Below, one piece after another: positions 33,000 to 44,339 of a stretch of DNA of 64,000 nucleotides (position 1 is its first letter; every line of letters begins with the position of its first letter). This DNA comes from Albugo candida (lineage: Eukaryota > Oomycota > Peronosporomycetes > Albuginales): assembly GCA_040437565.1 (NCBI GenBank), contig JBDOQK010000080.1:27918-91917 (forward strand), in the 5' to 3' direction. Under the pieces are notes generated by a model. The model was given only the letters and a program-made list of their open reading frames with translations, searched no databases and was not told the origin of the DNA. The position numbers and the translations under genes were made by a program.

Positions 33000-35328
33000 T
33001 AGCCTATTTTTACTTCTTCTAGATTCTGAGTCATGTAGGTCTAGACGCTTTGAGAGATCTTGAAAACTCTCGAGGCCGTGAGAGAGATCAAAGAGTTTTA
33101 AGAAACCAAAAAACTGATTTTCGACTACGGAAGTCACCACATATGGTTCAACAGTACCTTCCGCGCGAGGGTCATCTCCATGTTGAACTACCAATAATAG
33201 TTGCCGTTCCCGAGAAATTCTTCAGGCTTTGTCCTTTTCTCTGGCGAAAACAAATTCTATTGGGCTCATGGCGTTTTATTTTGATGAAAGAAGGGGAAAC
33301 CGTTCGTAAATGTGGCATTCTGCATTGTAGCAGTAAGTAATACATACAGCGCGTCGTCTGTGTCAGGGTATATACTCACGAGTAATTAGTTACACGATTT
33401 ATAATCACCTGCAGAGCACCACAAATCAAGATGTATACCTCACAGCCGTCGCTTTGCATATCTTGATTTCTTCTCACACAGTGGTTCAACTGTCCCAACA
33501 CTGCGTGGGCTAATTAAACTTTGGATGTACAAGAATTGCAGTAATTTCCGTTTTTGGAGCATAAACTGGTAACAAAACAAGAAGACGAAGTAGTCAAAGT
33601 AGAAGGGAATTAAAAAATAACATGAGAAAATATTTCGTCTATTGCAGCTAAAATGATTTGCGCGTCTTGTTCCCTTTACATGAACAAAGACTATTTTATT
33701 TCTGATAAGAAATTGTACAAAGCAGCCCATTTCTCAATTGCAAACTCTTTCAAGGCTTGAACCCTTCTGGGAGCAACCATAGGATTTTACTGCTAGTCTC
33801 AATGATGCAAATATATTGGAAATGTCAAACAGACAATACTCGATGTAAGACGAGCTCTCCTTAACGGATTACTACTTTACATCAATCGCTCCATTTGAGC
33901 GATTTTATTGGAGCAATCTCAATATCGTAGAAGAGATCAGTTGACTGCCTCGAGGTCCAGAAAATCGGGATATGCATGAAAGCCGCAAAAAGCTAAAATG
34001 ACGAGCCTTCTGTTTTCCTTTTTCATAGAATATGGCTAAAATCCTCCATTGTGATAAATCACTTTTACTTTTTTTGCTTACAATGAAACCTCCATAAATG
34101 TCGAAGTACGTGTCCCTCGGCTATTTCATTTTACCTTTTTTTTCAGTGATGAGAAGGTTCGCCTTTTGTACCTGCAAGAGCGTTTTAACGAGCGTGGAAA
34201 ACAAGTTCCGCGTGCATCAAGGAAGCTCATTTGACGTATAGTTTTGTGTAACGAAACCTGAACATGCTTTCTTCATAATCCCTATAATACACGTAGTTTT
34301 GATCCTATTTCAGCTAAATTTTAACATATAGCGGTATCCGAATTAATTTATCAACCAGGTGTATAATCCGATATACCAAGTTCGAATCGGTCCAACACCT
34401 TTGCACCATCAAATTTACATGTAAGGTATACGTACCCACACGCATCTCATCAAAAAGTGATTCTAGTGTAAGTTTATATCGATCTCTAATACTGTCGATC
34501 TCGCGACGCTCGATTATAATATATGATTAACACAGCCATCTACAACATAGATGTCCTGGTGCTTTGTCAATATGTTTGCATCATCCACTAAAACATTTGG
34601 AGTGGCTACCCGTGGTCCATCACGAAACCGTTTGAGCCAGAAAAGCACTTCTAAATGACGTACTTTTGATGCTACTTAAAAATTGATTCACCACATGGCG
34701 ATATCCAAATTGATGTATTCGTCTAGTATTGATATGGTGTACCGACAGTCAATCGTATTGTTTCATCGCATTGAAGAAAAACCCATCTTCGGCACCGACA
34801 ACAGTCAAGCCTTGTACGCTTGCGGTCGAAAGTGTATCATGGAAGTTTCTGTTCTCACAATTTTTGTGCTCTTCTCCCGATGCTCTGATAGAAATGATCA
34901 ACCTCCTATGCACATCAACTCCTTTTTGTCTATGCCTCATGCATGATTCTCGCATGCAGCGAGTACGTAATAAAATGTTCCATGTATTCATAAAGCTATC
35001 ATCGTGTTCAAGAAGTCCTTACACTCGTCAGATATCCTTCTTTACCACGCCAACATGCTTCAAATTATTTGGTTTTACTTCTTTCCCGTTTTGAACTCGT
35101 AATAATATGCACTTGGTCATTACTAACCGTGGAACTCATATGCTTATCCAAACTTCGTTGATGACTCGCGATATATCGCAGTATTTTCTCCTAATACTAA
35201 AGGTTGAATTGCGCTGATTCGATGCTATAAACGAAGTTGTTACAGCATGCCGAAAAGGTATCTTCTATTTTCAGCTCTCTTCTCCTGTAATTACATCCCG
35301 AATTCGTTACTATTCTACCAACTCTTTC
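33000..35328. other. Long intergenic stretch upstream of kinesin-2; no gene seen
   Basis: AT-rich DNA with only short unsupported frames (33,440-33,730 minus; 34,683-35,094 plus). No repeat unit, terminal repeat or tRNA was recognised. The last few hundred bases should hold the kinesin promoter, but I see no clear initiator motif close to its ATG. Confidence 0.4.
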
Positions 35329-37602
35329 ATGTCAAGTCGAAGTGAAAGTGTTCGGGTTTGTGTCCGCATTCGGCCACTGAGCACTAAAGAAATTCAAGAT
35401 GGGCACTCGTACATCGTTTCAGCACGTCAAACGTCCGGAGAAGTAACATTGCAGAATCCTGAGACGCATGATCGTGAGCCACCGAAAAATTTTACATTTG
35501 ACGCTGCAATCGCACCCGAAGCGACGCAGGTACAAGTCTACGAGCTGGCTGCTGCAGACATTGTGGAGTCTGTTATGAAAGGCTTCAATGGGACCATTTT
35601 TGCGTACGGTCAGACCGGAGCTGGCAAATCCCACACGATGGAAGGATATGCGGACAAACCTGAAGAGAAAGGAATTATCCCAAATTCATTTCATCACATT
35701 TTTGAGCAGATTTCCGCTGAAGGGAGCAAACAATTTATGGTGTATGCATCGTATCTAGAGATTTACAATGAAGAGATACGTGATTTACTTGCGCAGGATC
35801 CAAAGAATCGTTTAGAGCTTAAAGAGAATTTAGACACTGGCGTTTATGTGAAAGATCTAACATCTCGTCAAGTGAGTGGGATTGCTGAGATTGACGCTGT
35901 GCTACAGCAAGGAAAGAAAAATCGCAGTGTCGGTGCGACACTCATGAACCAGACATCTTCCAGGTCTCATTCCATGTTTATCATAACGGTGGAAGCGTGT
36001 TCCAAAGAGGCTGGTCGAGATGGTAAACAGCATATATGTGTCGGTAAGCTCAATTTGGTGGATCTGGCAGGAAGTGAAAGACAAACAAAGACGGGAGCGA
36101 CTGGTGATCGCATGAAGGAAGCTACTAAAATCAATCTATCACTCTCAGCGCTGGGTAACGTGATCTCTTCCCTTGTCGATGGAAAGTCCCAGCACATTCC
36201 GTACCGTGATTCCAAACTCACAAGGCTACTTCAAGACTCTTTAGGTGGTAATGCCAAAACTGTGATGATTGCCAATGTAGGCCCAGCGGATTACAACTAC
36301 AATGAGACTCTGTCGACGTTGCGGTATGCCAACCGGGCCAAAAACATCAAAAACAAACCCAAAATAAATGAAGATCCAAAAGATGCGAGAATCCGAGAAT
36401 ACCACGAAAAGATAAAGGAACTACGTGAAGCTCTTGCAGCACAAGAGAAAGCCCTCCAGGGAAATGAGTTTTCTCCAAATGCTTCTGGATCATTTGGAAG
36501 GGAACCTCAAATCGTCGAGAAAATTATCGAGAGAACAGTAGTAAAGCGAGAAGGAGTCAGTGAAGAAGAGATGCGGAAGCTGGAAGAGGATGCTCATGCT
36601 GAGAAGAAGGAATTGAAGCTGCGTGCACAAGCAGAGATGAAGGTTTTGTTGGCAGAGCAGTCTCGTACCATTGAAGAGCGGGAGAAATTGGAAAAGGAAT
36701 TGGCATATAAAGCGCAAGAAAAGAATCGGCTCGCAAAGGAGAAAGAAGAAATGATAGGACAATTGCAAAAGTTGGAAAAAGAAATGATACTCGGAGGTCA
36801 AGTGCTAGACAAAGCGGCCAAGCAGGAGAAAGAATTAAGAGACGCTCAAAAGAGGATTGAACAGCAAAAGAAGCAGGAGAGGGTGCTTGCCCGGGAATTA
36901 GCGGAGAAAGGAGACTCCAGCTCCCTTTTAGAGAAACAGTATGCGACGTTACAAGAAGAAGTAGACGATAAAACAAAAAAGCTGAGAAGCTTATGGGCCA
37001 AGCACAAAGATATCGTTGCAGACACGGAGGAGATGAAAAATGAATTTCAAGCAGAGAAAGAAGATATACTTGAGACAATTCGAGGTTTAGATCGGCAGTT
37101 GAAATTGAAGCAATTGCTTGTGACGAATTTTGTTCCTGTCGATGTAGTCAGCTCACTAGAGAAGCGAGCGAAATGTGATGCCGAGACAGAAGAGTGGACA
37201 CTAACGAGTGCAAATACTGACCCCACATCTCTCCGTCCAAAACGACGTCCTGCTTGTCGTACGTCACGAAGAATTGAAAGCGATTTTACATGTCGTAATC
37301 GACTTTCAGATCGATCCAATTACCGCTGGCGAGGTGAGAATGTCATCCAACTCGATATAGAAATGCCGGAAAAGCTCACAAAAGATTTCGAGTACGGCGA
37401 AGCAATGGACTTTTATATCAACGATCCAGTTTTGGGTCACGGGGAAGACGAAGAAATTGTTTACGATACTGATTGTACTGTCAAAAAAGATATTAAAGAT
37501 ATCAATGACCGGAGCCATAAAAAGGGATCAGACAAACTCGACGCAAATGCAAAGGCAGTGACAAAAAAAGTGTCATCTCGACGACCGACAAGCACCCGAT
37601 AG
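35329..37602 (+). CDS. Kinesin-2 family motor (KIF3/FLA10-like), IFT anterograde motor subunit
   Basis: A 757-residue single-exon gene starting MSSRSESVRVCVRIRPLS. The N-terminal motor domain (about 7-345) has the ATP-binding GQTGAGKSHT (94-103), switch I SSRSHS (210-215) and switch II DLAGSE (245-250). The kinesin-2 neck follows (INEDPKDARIREYHEKI, about 347-363), then a long Lys/Glu-rich coiled coil to about residue 590. The tail NFVPVDVVSSLEKRA...EEW is the conserved kinesin-2 tail that follows the stalk, and a late ENVIQLDIEMPEK segment matches the family too. Heterotrimeric kinesin-2 moves intraflagellar-transport trains toward the flagellar tip, which fits an organism with flagellate zoospores. 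Which of the two motor subunits this is cannot be told. The gene looks intact. Confidence 0.95.
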   Translation: MSSRSESVRVCVRIRPLSTKEIQDGHSYIVSARQTSGEVTLQNPETHDREPPKNFTFDAAIAPEATQVQVYELAAADIVESVMKGFNGTIFAYGQTGAGKSHTMEGYADKPEEKGIIPNSFHHIFEQISAEGSKQFMVYASYLEIYNEEIRDLLAQDPKNRLELKENLDTGVYVKDLTSRQVSGIAEIDAVLQQGKKNRSVGATLMNQTSSRSHSMFIITVEACSKEAGRDGKQHICVGKLNLVDLAGSERQTKTGATGDRMKEATKINLSLSALGNVISSLVDGKSQHIPYRDSKLTRLLQDSLGGNAKTVMIANVGPADYNYNETLSTLRYANRAKNIKNKPKINEDPKDARIREYHEKIKELREALAAQEKALQGNEFSPNASGSFGREPQIVEKIIERTVVKREGVSEEEMRKLEEDAHAEKKELKLRAQAEMKVLLAEQSRTIEEREKLEKELAYKAQEKNRLAKEKEEMIGQLQKLEKEMILGGQVLDKAAKQEKELRDAQKRIEQQKKQERVLARELAEKGDSSSLLEKQYATLQEEVDDKTKKLRSLWAKHKDIVADTEEMKNEFQAEKEDILETIRGLDRQLKLKQLLVTNFVPVDVVSSLEKRAKCDAETEEWTLTSANTDPTSLRPKRRPACRTSRRIESDFTCRNRLSDRSNYRWRGENVIQLDIEMPEKLTKDFEYGEAMDFYINDPVLGHGEDEEIVYDTDCTVKKDIKDINDRSHKKGSDKLDANAKAVTKKVSSRRPTSTR

Positions 37603-38013
37603 AGTGTACCTGCCTTTCTGATCTTCTGATCTACCCGCATGTACCCTCTAACGATCACACACAACACAGATGTATACGTAAAAGCGATACATTCGACTTT
37701 CTGCGTGTAATCAGAAAATAATCGAAAAAGTATGTGTTTAAAGTACCGTACAGAATTGCGTTACAAAGAGTTCAGTTATCGCATTTCTGAGGTCTTTTGT
37801 GGTCAGAATTCTGAAGTTATGATACCGCGATTTCTGAATTTAAATATTGTATTACGTCTACAATGTGGTCAGTAGATTGTTGAGTAATATCTCAAGTGTA
37901 TTGGACAATCTGTATGCCATTCGCTGCTGACAAGTTGGTAATTTGGAGTTGATGCTACAGAATACCGCCGCAGACATAACACTTGCGATACTTTGGTTAC
38001 GAATGCAATACTT
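37603..38013. other. Kinesin 3' flank and ankyrin-gene upstream region
   Basis: 411 bases between two plus-strand genes. AT-rich and without further open frames. It should hold the 3' end of one transcript and the promoter of the next. Confidence 0.5.
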
Positions 38014-39459
38014 ATGCTGAAACACAATAGCGATACAGCGGAAAAGTGCGAATCACAAAAGACACAACACGAAAAGTCTGTTTCGTTTGCGGATACATCG
38101 TTTTGTGCAACGAGTTATTGCGAGAGGACTTGTCATTCGACCATGCTGGAGACTCCCTCTTTGGTAGCGTGCGCACCACTTTACACAGCCTGTTTAGAAA
38201 ACGATATCTTTGTGGTCAAACACATCCTCAGTTACTATCAGAAGGAATCGATGCTATCTCTCATTCATTCAATTCGTCAAGGTGGTTCTTCACCTTTACA
38301 GATAGCATGTCGCTTTGGGTATTCTCAGCTCGCACAAATATTACTTTCTCACGGAGCCGATCCCAACGATCACATCAGTACAAATCGCTCTGAATCGTGT
38401 TTCCATTTGTGCGTTATGCGACAAGATGTAGCGCTACTAAAACTTCTCATCGCCAACGGTTATCGTATACTGGATGCCGATGTTGCAGCGGCCATTACAA
38501 CCGGCAATTTGCATTTAGTCAAAGAGATCATCGTAGCCATCCGATCATCATGCGATGGCGATCGAGATGCACTCGATAAGGATCGATTCCGACGACTGTA
38601 TCGAACAGCGTGTATGGTAACACAAGATAGAAAATGCTCGAAATTACTTTGGTTTATCATCAAATGCAACGAAGATCATCATTCTCGTCAACTATGTCTT
38701 TATTGTGTCAGAAAAGCAGTAAAGAATGCAAATTATCCTCTATTGTATGCGCTGGCAAAGAGACTTTGCGGGAGAACATATGTATGGCAGTATCGACATC
38801 AACGCATCGGCAAGTCCCTTCTCCATGACGCTGTCATTCACGGCAATGCTCGAATAATGCTCATTCTACTTCGTATGGATGTCGACGTGAATGCAACCGA
38901 TGTGCACGGCATCAACCCTCTTTACATTGCGTGTGCTCGAGGTCATTGGGAAGCTGCCAAACTGCTACTCGAAAATGGCGCAGTAGCATTCACTCCCGTG
39001 GGACCCAATGCCGAAACGCCATTGCATATATCTGCACAAGAGAATCATTTGGATTGTGTAAAGTTACTTCTCCAACAAAATGCAGTTGACGTCGACGCAC
39101 GCACTCTCCACCGATGCACAGCGCTTCATTTAGCGTGTCAACGAGGTAACACCGCCGTTGCTGATTATTTGCTGCAACACGGTGCCAATCCGCAGGCACT
39201 CACCGCATTGAATGAGACCTCTCTCGTGAAAGCGGATCGCATGTGTCACACCAGCACTGTTATGTTACTTCAGAAACACTGTCAGTATTCGATGCACGCA
39301 AACGGAAACGCCGTCGCTGTTGGCGATATCGCACTTCCATCGACCACACTACCACTACGACAATCATTCGGGCAATGTATCGGTAATTGGATGCAATACT
39401 TTACACACAAGAAACAGTATCTCAAATGTCGCCATACAAAAGTACGCATAAAAGAATGA
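38014..39459 (+). CDS. Ankyrin-repeat protein
   Basis: 481 residues from the first ATG (38,014, MLKHNSDTAEKCES). The upstream in-frame extension has no ATG, so this start is preferred. Ankyrin repeats are recognisable at about 52-120 (SPLQIACRFGYSQLAQILLSH), more weakly at about 125-175, and again at about 265-420, with clear TPLHISAQENHLDCVKLLLQ and TALHLACQRGNTAVADYLLQ units. The middle (about 180-260) is helical without a clear repeat. The C-terminal 60 residues carry no recognised domain. No signal peptide or membrane segment, so a cytosolic or nuclear scaffold is likely; the partner is unknown. It converges with the CDC6-like gene, with only 21 bases between the two stop codons. Confidence 0.88.
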   Translation: MLKHNSDTAEKCESQKTQHEKSVSFADTSFCATSYCERTCHSTMLETPSLVACAPLYTACLENDIFVVKHILSYYQKESMLSLIHSIRQGGSSPLQIACRFGYSQLAQILLSHGADPNDHISTNRSESCFHLCVMRQDVALLKLLIANGYRILDADVAAAITTGNLHLVKEIIVAIRSSCDGDRDALDKDRFRRLYRTACMVTQDRKCSKLLWFIIKCNEDHHSRQLCLYCVRKAVKNANYPLLYALAKRLCGRTYVWQYRHQRIGKSLLHDAVIHGNARIMLILLRMDVDVNATDVHGINPLYIACARGHWEAAKLLLENGAVAFTPVGPNAETPLHISAQENHLDCVKLLLQQNAVDVDARTLHRCTALHLACQRGNTAVADYLLQHGANPQALTALNETSLVKADRMCHTSTVMLLQKHCQYSMHANGNAVAVGDIALPSTTLPLRQSFGQCIGNWMQYFTHKKQYLKCRHTKVRIKE

Positions 39460-39480
39460 TTGTAACTCAATGTATTGATT

Positions 39481-42400
39481 TCATTCCTTTCGGCTCAAAT
39501 ACTTTTCAAAAAAGGTTTCCTTTTCGAAAAAGTGTTTGACGTCGTGCAACGCGCAAAGTAAGCGAACGTGTCGCTTCTTCAGCTCACTCGCCGCGAGGAG
39601 TCCCTGCACGCTCAATTGCTCCATAATCACATCGAATTTCTCACGCGACATTTTAGAAATATCACCGCATTTTTCCATAATTTCTGTAAACATTTCAAAC
39701 GTTTGATCGACGGAAAACGAAGCTTTTTCATTCGCAATGGATGCATTACGATGCAGACAGAAAACAGCGTATAACACGAGCTGCATACTGCGTGGAAGCG
39801 ATTGCATTGCCATGATATCCTTACTCTCCAACGCGCGTTTGATTTCGCGCAACATATCATTCAAAGGCACTGCTTCCCCATAACACTTGTCACTGGTTAA
39901 AGTGTCCATTTTGCGCTGTAAAATCCGAAAAACAACATCCAATGCAATACGAATATCGCCGGAACCTGCTGCAATTTTGCGTGCGAGAAAAGAGATCCCA
40001 TGGCTACTGAGTAATTGATCTGTGATTACTCTTCCACCAAGTCGCTCGGTGAGAATCGTTTGGATCGATTCGAAAGTATACGGCTGGAAAACGATCGCTT
40101 TTGTGGGTGTCAATGGTTGCGAGTTCATTGGAGATGTCGAATTGGCCACATTTCGATTCTGTGACGAGTTTGGAGAGAACGCGCGCCAATACCGTTCCGT
40201 GAGATCGATTCGATTTGCAATTCCGATAAAAACAAACGTATGGGAAGCGCTGTGGACGAGACTCAATAGTCGTAAGAGATTCGCATCGATTTCACCCTTT
40301 TTGACCATAGCGTCGACTTCATCCAATACGAGCAGTCTGAAGGACATAAAGAGATCAAATCAATGAATCGATTCAACAAAGAAGATCACATACCCCACGC
40401 GATGGTTTTTGGTGTCGTTTTTTGTGATTTCAGCAATCGAATCAAACGCAGTGAATGCATTGTCAAATGGTTTGTGTAGCAATCTCTCAGCAATTGCGAT
40501 CAGTAGCGCACTACCGTTTTGCAATGCCAACGCATTCAATCGGATCACTTCCACTTTAAAGCCGCGCGTATCCGTTTCCTCGACACATTCACGGATTGTA
40601 TGATCGACAAGAGCTGATTTCCCACAGCCAGGAGCCCCGGAAATGTACAAACTGGCACCTTCTTTGTGAGAGAACGCATGGTGTAAGACGCTCACAATCT
40701 CTTTCTTCTCATTCTCTCGAGCATGGAATCTTGTGGGAATGTGAGTGCTCTGTAAGGCGCCAAGGGCAGATCGAGCATGGTCGACAAGTGTCACAGGCTT
40801 TGGAGATGGCGTAAATGTACTCGCGAGATTCCGTGAGAGAGACTGAAGCGGTGTTTTTGGTTGAGACATTTCGTGTGTGTCTGTAATGAGATTGTGTGAT
40901 TGTTCGGTGGCTTGTGACGGACGGCTTTCCACATTTGGTGAGATCTTAAAAGCAGATCTATTCGTATGAGTCGGAGTGTATTCGCTGTTTTCAAACAACG
41001 GACAGATTTGCGTCGGAACTTCCAACTCATCGTCTTCGGTAATGTTGCCCGATGTCGCTGATACGATGGATTCTCGTGAGCTCTGATACTCTCTTCCATT
41101 CATATCGTTAGATTCCACGACTACAGGCTTTGTTGTCTTTACAGATTTGCTCGCTTTTGCCACAGAAGAAATTCTTTTCACATCGCCGACACAAAGAGAG
41201 TCCCATTGTTCGATCTCTTTGAGGTATTCAATCAGATCGAATTCGGAATGGAAAACGTTGAAATTTGGGATCATATCGCTTTTCTCAATATAACTGGGCT
41301 TCAAATAATCATGGCCGAATTTCCCGGGACGCACGCGCCAGCCTTGTGATGATAGCTTGGGCCATACAGTTCGTTCAAATATCTTCTTATCGTCTCCAGT
41401 GTCCTGAATGGCAAAGCAGTTTCGAGTACGGGAACCTCGACTGATGACACACGAGTAAGGAGGCGTCGCGCATTCGGATGCACACTTTTGCTTCTTGGGC
41501 GTTGATGAAGTGCTTTTCTTTGATAGTTGTGACTTGCGTGAAGTCTTTTTCCCGTGTGGTTTTTCGGTCGTGTTGCGCGTTGGATCACTCTCAGAGCATT
41601 TCACGGACGGGAGGTCGTTGTGCACCGATACATTTGGTATGTCGTGTTCATTTGATTCTTCCACAGTTTCGAGATCGGCTTTCTTCACAGTTCTCTTCAC
41701 AGCTTTCTTCCGCGGAGTTGTGTGAGTATCATCGACTGACGTATACAATTGGACGTGTTCCGTTCGAAGTTTCAATTCGATATCGTCTTTAAGACCGCTG
41801 AATTCCAAGTATTCCTCAAGATTGAAGGAGCCCAAGAAATAGTCTTTTCCAGCAACTAATTTCTTCAGATCCATCGATTGGCAATGCGGCATCACGTACG
41901 CCCAATCAAGACCGTGATACTTCCAAGTCCATCCTCTTGATCTCAATTCTCCTTCGATTTTGCCGAATGTGAGCTTGAAAGGCGGAATACTTGTAGCAGG
42001 CGGTTTTGTGTACTTGGGAGCGATTTCTTCGACGTTCTCAACGATTTCAGGTTCCGTGACATCCTCCGTAACGACTTTACTAGCTGGTGCTTTATTGCTC
42101 TTCCGTGACGTTCCGTCAACTATCTCTTCGTTTTGTATGACGTCACACTCATTTTTCATCTTTTTTTTCGTGTGAACAGATTTCGATCCTTCTTTCAGTG
42201 AATGGGTGGTATCCGAAAGCGTGGAAGCTGTGACAGCGTCTTTGACGGGCGCGTCGGATCGTTGTAATGCTTTCTTCTTCGCGACCTTTTTTTCAGACCC
42301 AACAGATACATCGAATCCGAGGTAGACACAGCATGCCGACACTTTGGAATCGAACATCGTACTGTTCGGGACGCATTCCATGAACAAAGTATCGGGTTTC

Positions 42401-43432
42401 ACATACCAAATTTCATTTGTGGCTTGCATCGTTGTCCATCCATTCGCTTCCATTTGATCCCAAATGTGATCCAAAACATGGCTTACGACGAAATGTGGTT
42501 CACGAATTGTCATTTTCTTTTTCGTTTCGATGAAAAATGACGTCAATTCCTCGAAAATGACACGTTGACAGGCATTTTCAATCGATTCGAAGATGTTTTC
42601 ATTTGGTTTTATATTGGAAAATGTCGCTGTCGGTGATTTGTAAAAGACTTTGCCGTTCTTTTGGGTGACAGTACTCCAACCGCTTTGTAGTAAATGCTGC
42701 CAAATGGGAGCAGTGACATTGGCATTGGATTTGAGAATGTTGAGAATTGTCTCTTTGGGTCCAATCGACAGATTTTGAGTCAGAGATTTTCCATCGTTTT
42801 GTATCTTTTCACTCTCTCCGCAAACAGAATTCTCTTTTCGTCTGACGCGTTGTTCATCGCACGCAGTTTGCAGCAAACCAACAAAGAAAGTCTGAATCTG
42901 TACATATGAAATTCCAGTCATATACTCTCACGTGTAGCCATCCCTTCAATCCACTTACTTGCACTAATGACGTCATACTTTTCAGTTTGTCTGCTTCCTC
43001 CATTGCTCGTTTGAAACAGACGCTTTCAGACGCTTTTGGTAGCTGATTGTCGATGCCGTTTGTCTGGCAATAAGACTCGAAATCGTCGATTGGACTCCAC
43101 GGATGATACACAATTTCACTGGAAGGAGAGACCAGTAGCTGTAAACTTGGAGCTTTGTCGTCGTTTGGAGCAAAACATCCATTTGGTCCAACACCGAGAA
43201 AATGAATGACAACCTCATCTGCAAGAAGAACTGGTTGACGACTACGAAGTGATGATATGTCGTGACCATGTCCGAGAGCGTCGGAATAAGTACTGTATAT
43301 GCACGCGGGCCAAAAGGTTGTCATTTGGGTATGACGGAGGAACCAAATGGTAGGCGAAGTGTCATGCTGTATCATCGATTGCATCGGTGGATCAGATGTG
43401 CTCTTTGTTTGATTTGAGAGATTTCCCGCCAT
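39481..43432 (-). CDS. CDC6: CDC6/ORC1-type AAA+ replication-licensing protein with PWWP-like domain and four GW-YxxP modules
   Basis: Three exons on the minus strand: 43,432-42,959, 42,897-40,394 and 40,336-39,481. The introns are 61 nt (GTAAGT..ACAG) and 57 nt (GTATGT..TCAG). Together the exons encode 1,277 residues in one frame. The AAA+ core is C-terminal: Walker A ISGAPGCGKSALVDHT (about 910-925), Walker B LLVLDEVDAM (about 994-1003, created exactly across the second splice), sensor IGIANRIDLTER, and a VFQPYTFESIQTILTERL segment. A winged-helix region follows (SLPRSMQLVLYAVFCL onward), which is closer to CDC6 than ORC1. The protein would load MCM helicases at origins. Residues about 28-150 look like a PWWP domain (TFWPACIY, VVIHFLG, HPWS..DDFESY, FKRAMEEADK). 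Four modules of the form WxxLxxxGW...YxxP centre on residues 231, 311, 480 and 677. CDC6 is normally about half this size. ORC1 is the alternative name. Confidence 0.88.
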
Positions 43433-43437
43433 TTTTT

Positions 43438-43450
43438 GGTGCGAGAATGA
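43438..43450 (-). promoter_or_regulatory. Initiator-like motif of the CDC6-like gene
   Basis: The minus strand reads TCATTCTCGCACC, ending five bases before the ATG at 43,432. It fits the start of the oomycete initiator consensus (TCATTYYNCA). AT-rich DNA lies upstream (43,450-43,530). Confidence 0.35.
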
Positions 43451-43654
43451 TATTGGATTATATTACATATATATACATCTGATACGGATAGATATTACAT
43501 ATCTGCTCTGTATACGTATACTTTTTGTGTATGCTGTTATCATTGCTTGTGGAATACTGTTACAAGCAACTCGAGGATACTACAGATAGCTGCTATGTCT
43601 ACAAGCTTTTCTATTACATGCGCTTGAGAGTTGGCAGTGTGGAATAGCTAGTAT

Positions 43655-44335
43655 TCATCGTATGGATGTTTTTTTAATCAGATTAGTGCTTTGTTGATAA
43701 TGACAGAGGGGTAAACGTTGATCTCGCTCTTGCTCAATCGACTGCTGGTATCCTGACAGAAAATTTGGAATAGAATTTCTCCGCTCTGATAGTTCTTGCA
43801 GTGTGCTCAAATACATCCGTACTATGAACTGCTCCATCAAACAACTCTGGACCAAGCTGATAAAATGCACTTTTAAATTCATCGGTTATTGGATATGAAG
43901 TAATTCGCATGTGCGCTGTCACTTTCGCCATTGTAATCACACAAAAGCGGGATGAGAGATGACTTTGCTATACTCACAACCAATTTCAATCGACAATGAT
44001 AGTATGTAGACAAATGAATCAGCAGAGTCATTTCTAAAGTACTGATACATTTCTAATGATAATGCCGTGATATCATGCCTTTCAACGACATTATTGAGTG
44101 CCACGCGACGCAAGCAAACGACGAATTGACTGCCTGGGGATCTCTATACTCTGGAGAAGGATGAAGCAATTCGTCTTGGTTGCCTCGGACTTTATATTTG
44201 ACCAGCATTATTTGGTGTTGTATACTAATATTGAGCTGCTGCATCTCCAGAGCAACGGAATTACGTCGACTGTCTCGTCAAAGTTCTTTTCTCTATCGCT
44301 TCGAACAGCTCCGTCATTTTTCCGCTTATGATTTC
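43655..44335 (-). mobile_element. L1-type LINE fragment (reverse transcriptase N-terminal part)
   Basis: The minus strand reads KVTAHMRITSYPITDEFKSA followed by FYQLGPELFDG. This matches, residue for residue at many places, the better-kept LINE scrap at 63,702-63,947 (AIKHMRSSSSPGMDGLPSA, FYQLDPETFGE), the conserved PGxDGLPxxFY entry of L1-type reverse transcriptases. It then runs on through a degraded stretch toward 43,655. Upstream (44,050-44,335) lies an open but unrecognised part, probably the preceding linker. Frameshifted and truncated at both ends. It sits in the intergenic space between two core genes. Confidence 0.6.
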
Positions 44336-44339
44336 CAAA

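Noticed and set aside
34340-34410. Possible tRNA gene (box-B-like AGTTCGAATCGG)
   Set aside because: No matching box A at the right distance and no cloverleaf pairing in the flanks.
36557-37078. 173-codon minus-strand frame
   Set aside because: Antisense shadow of the kinesin coiled coil.
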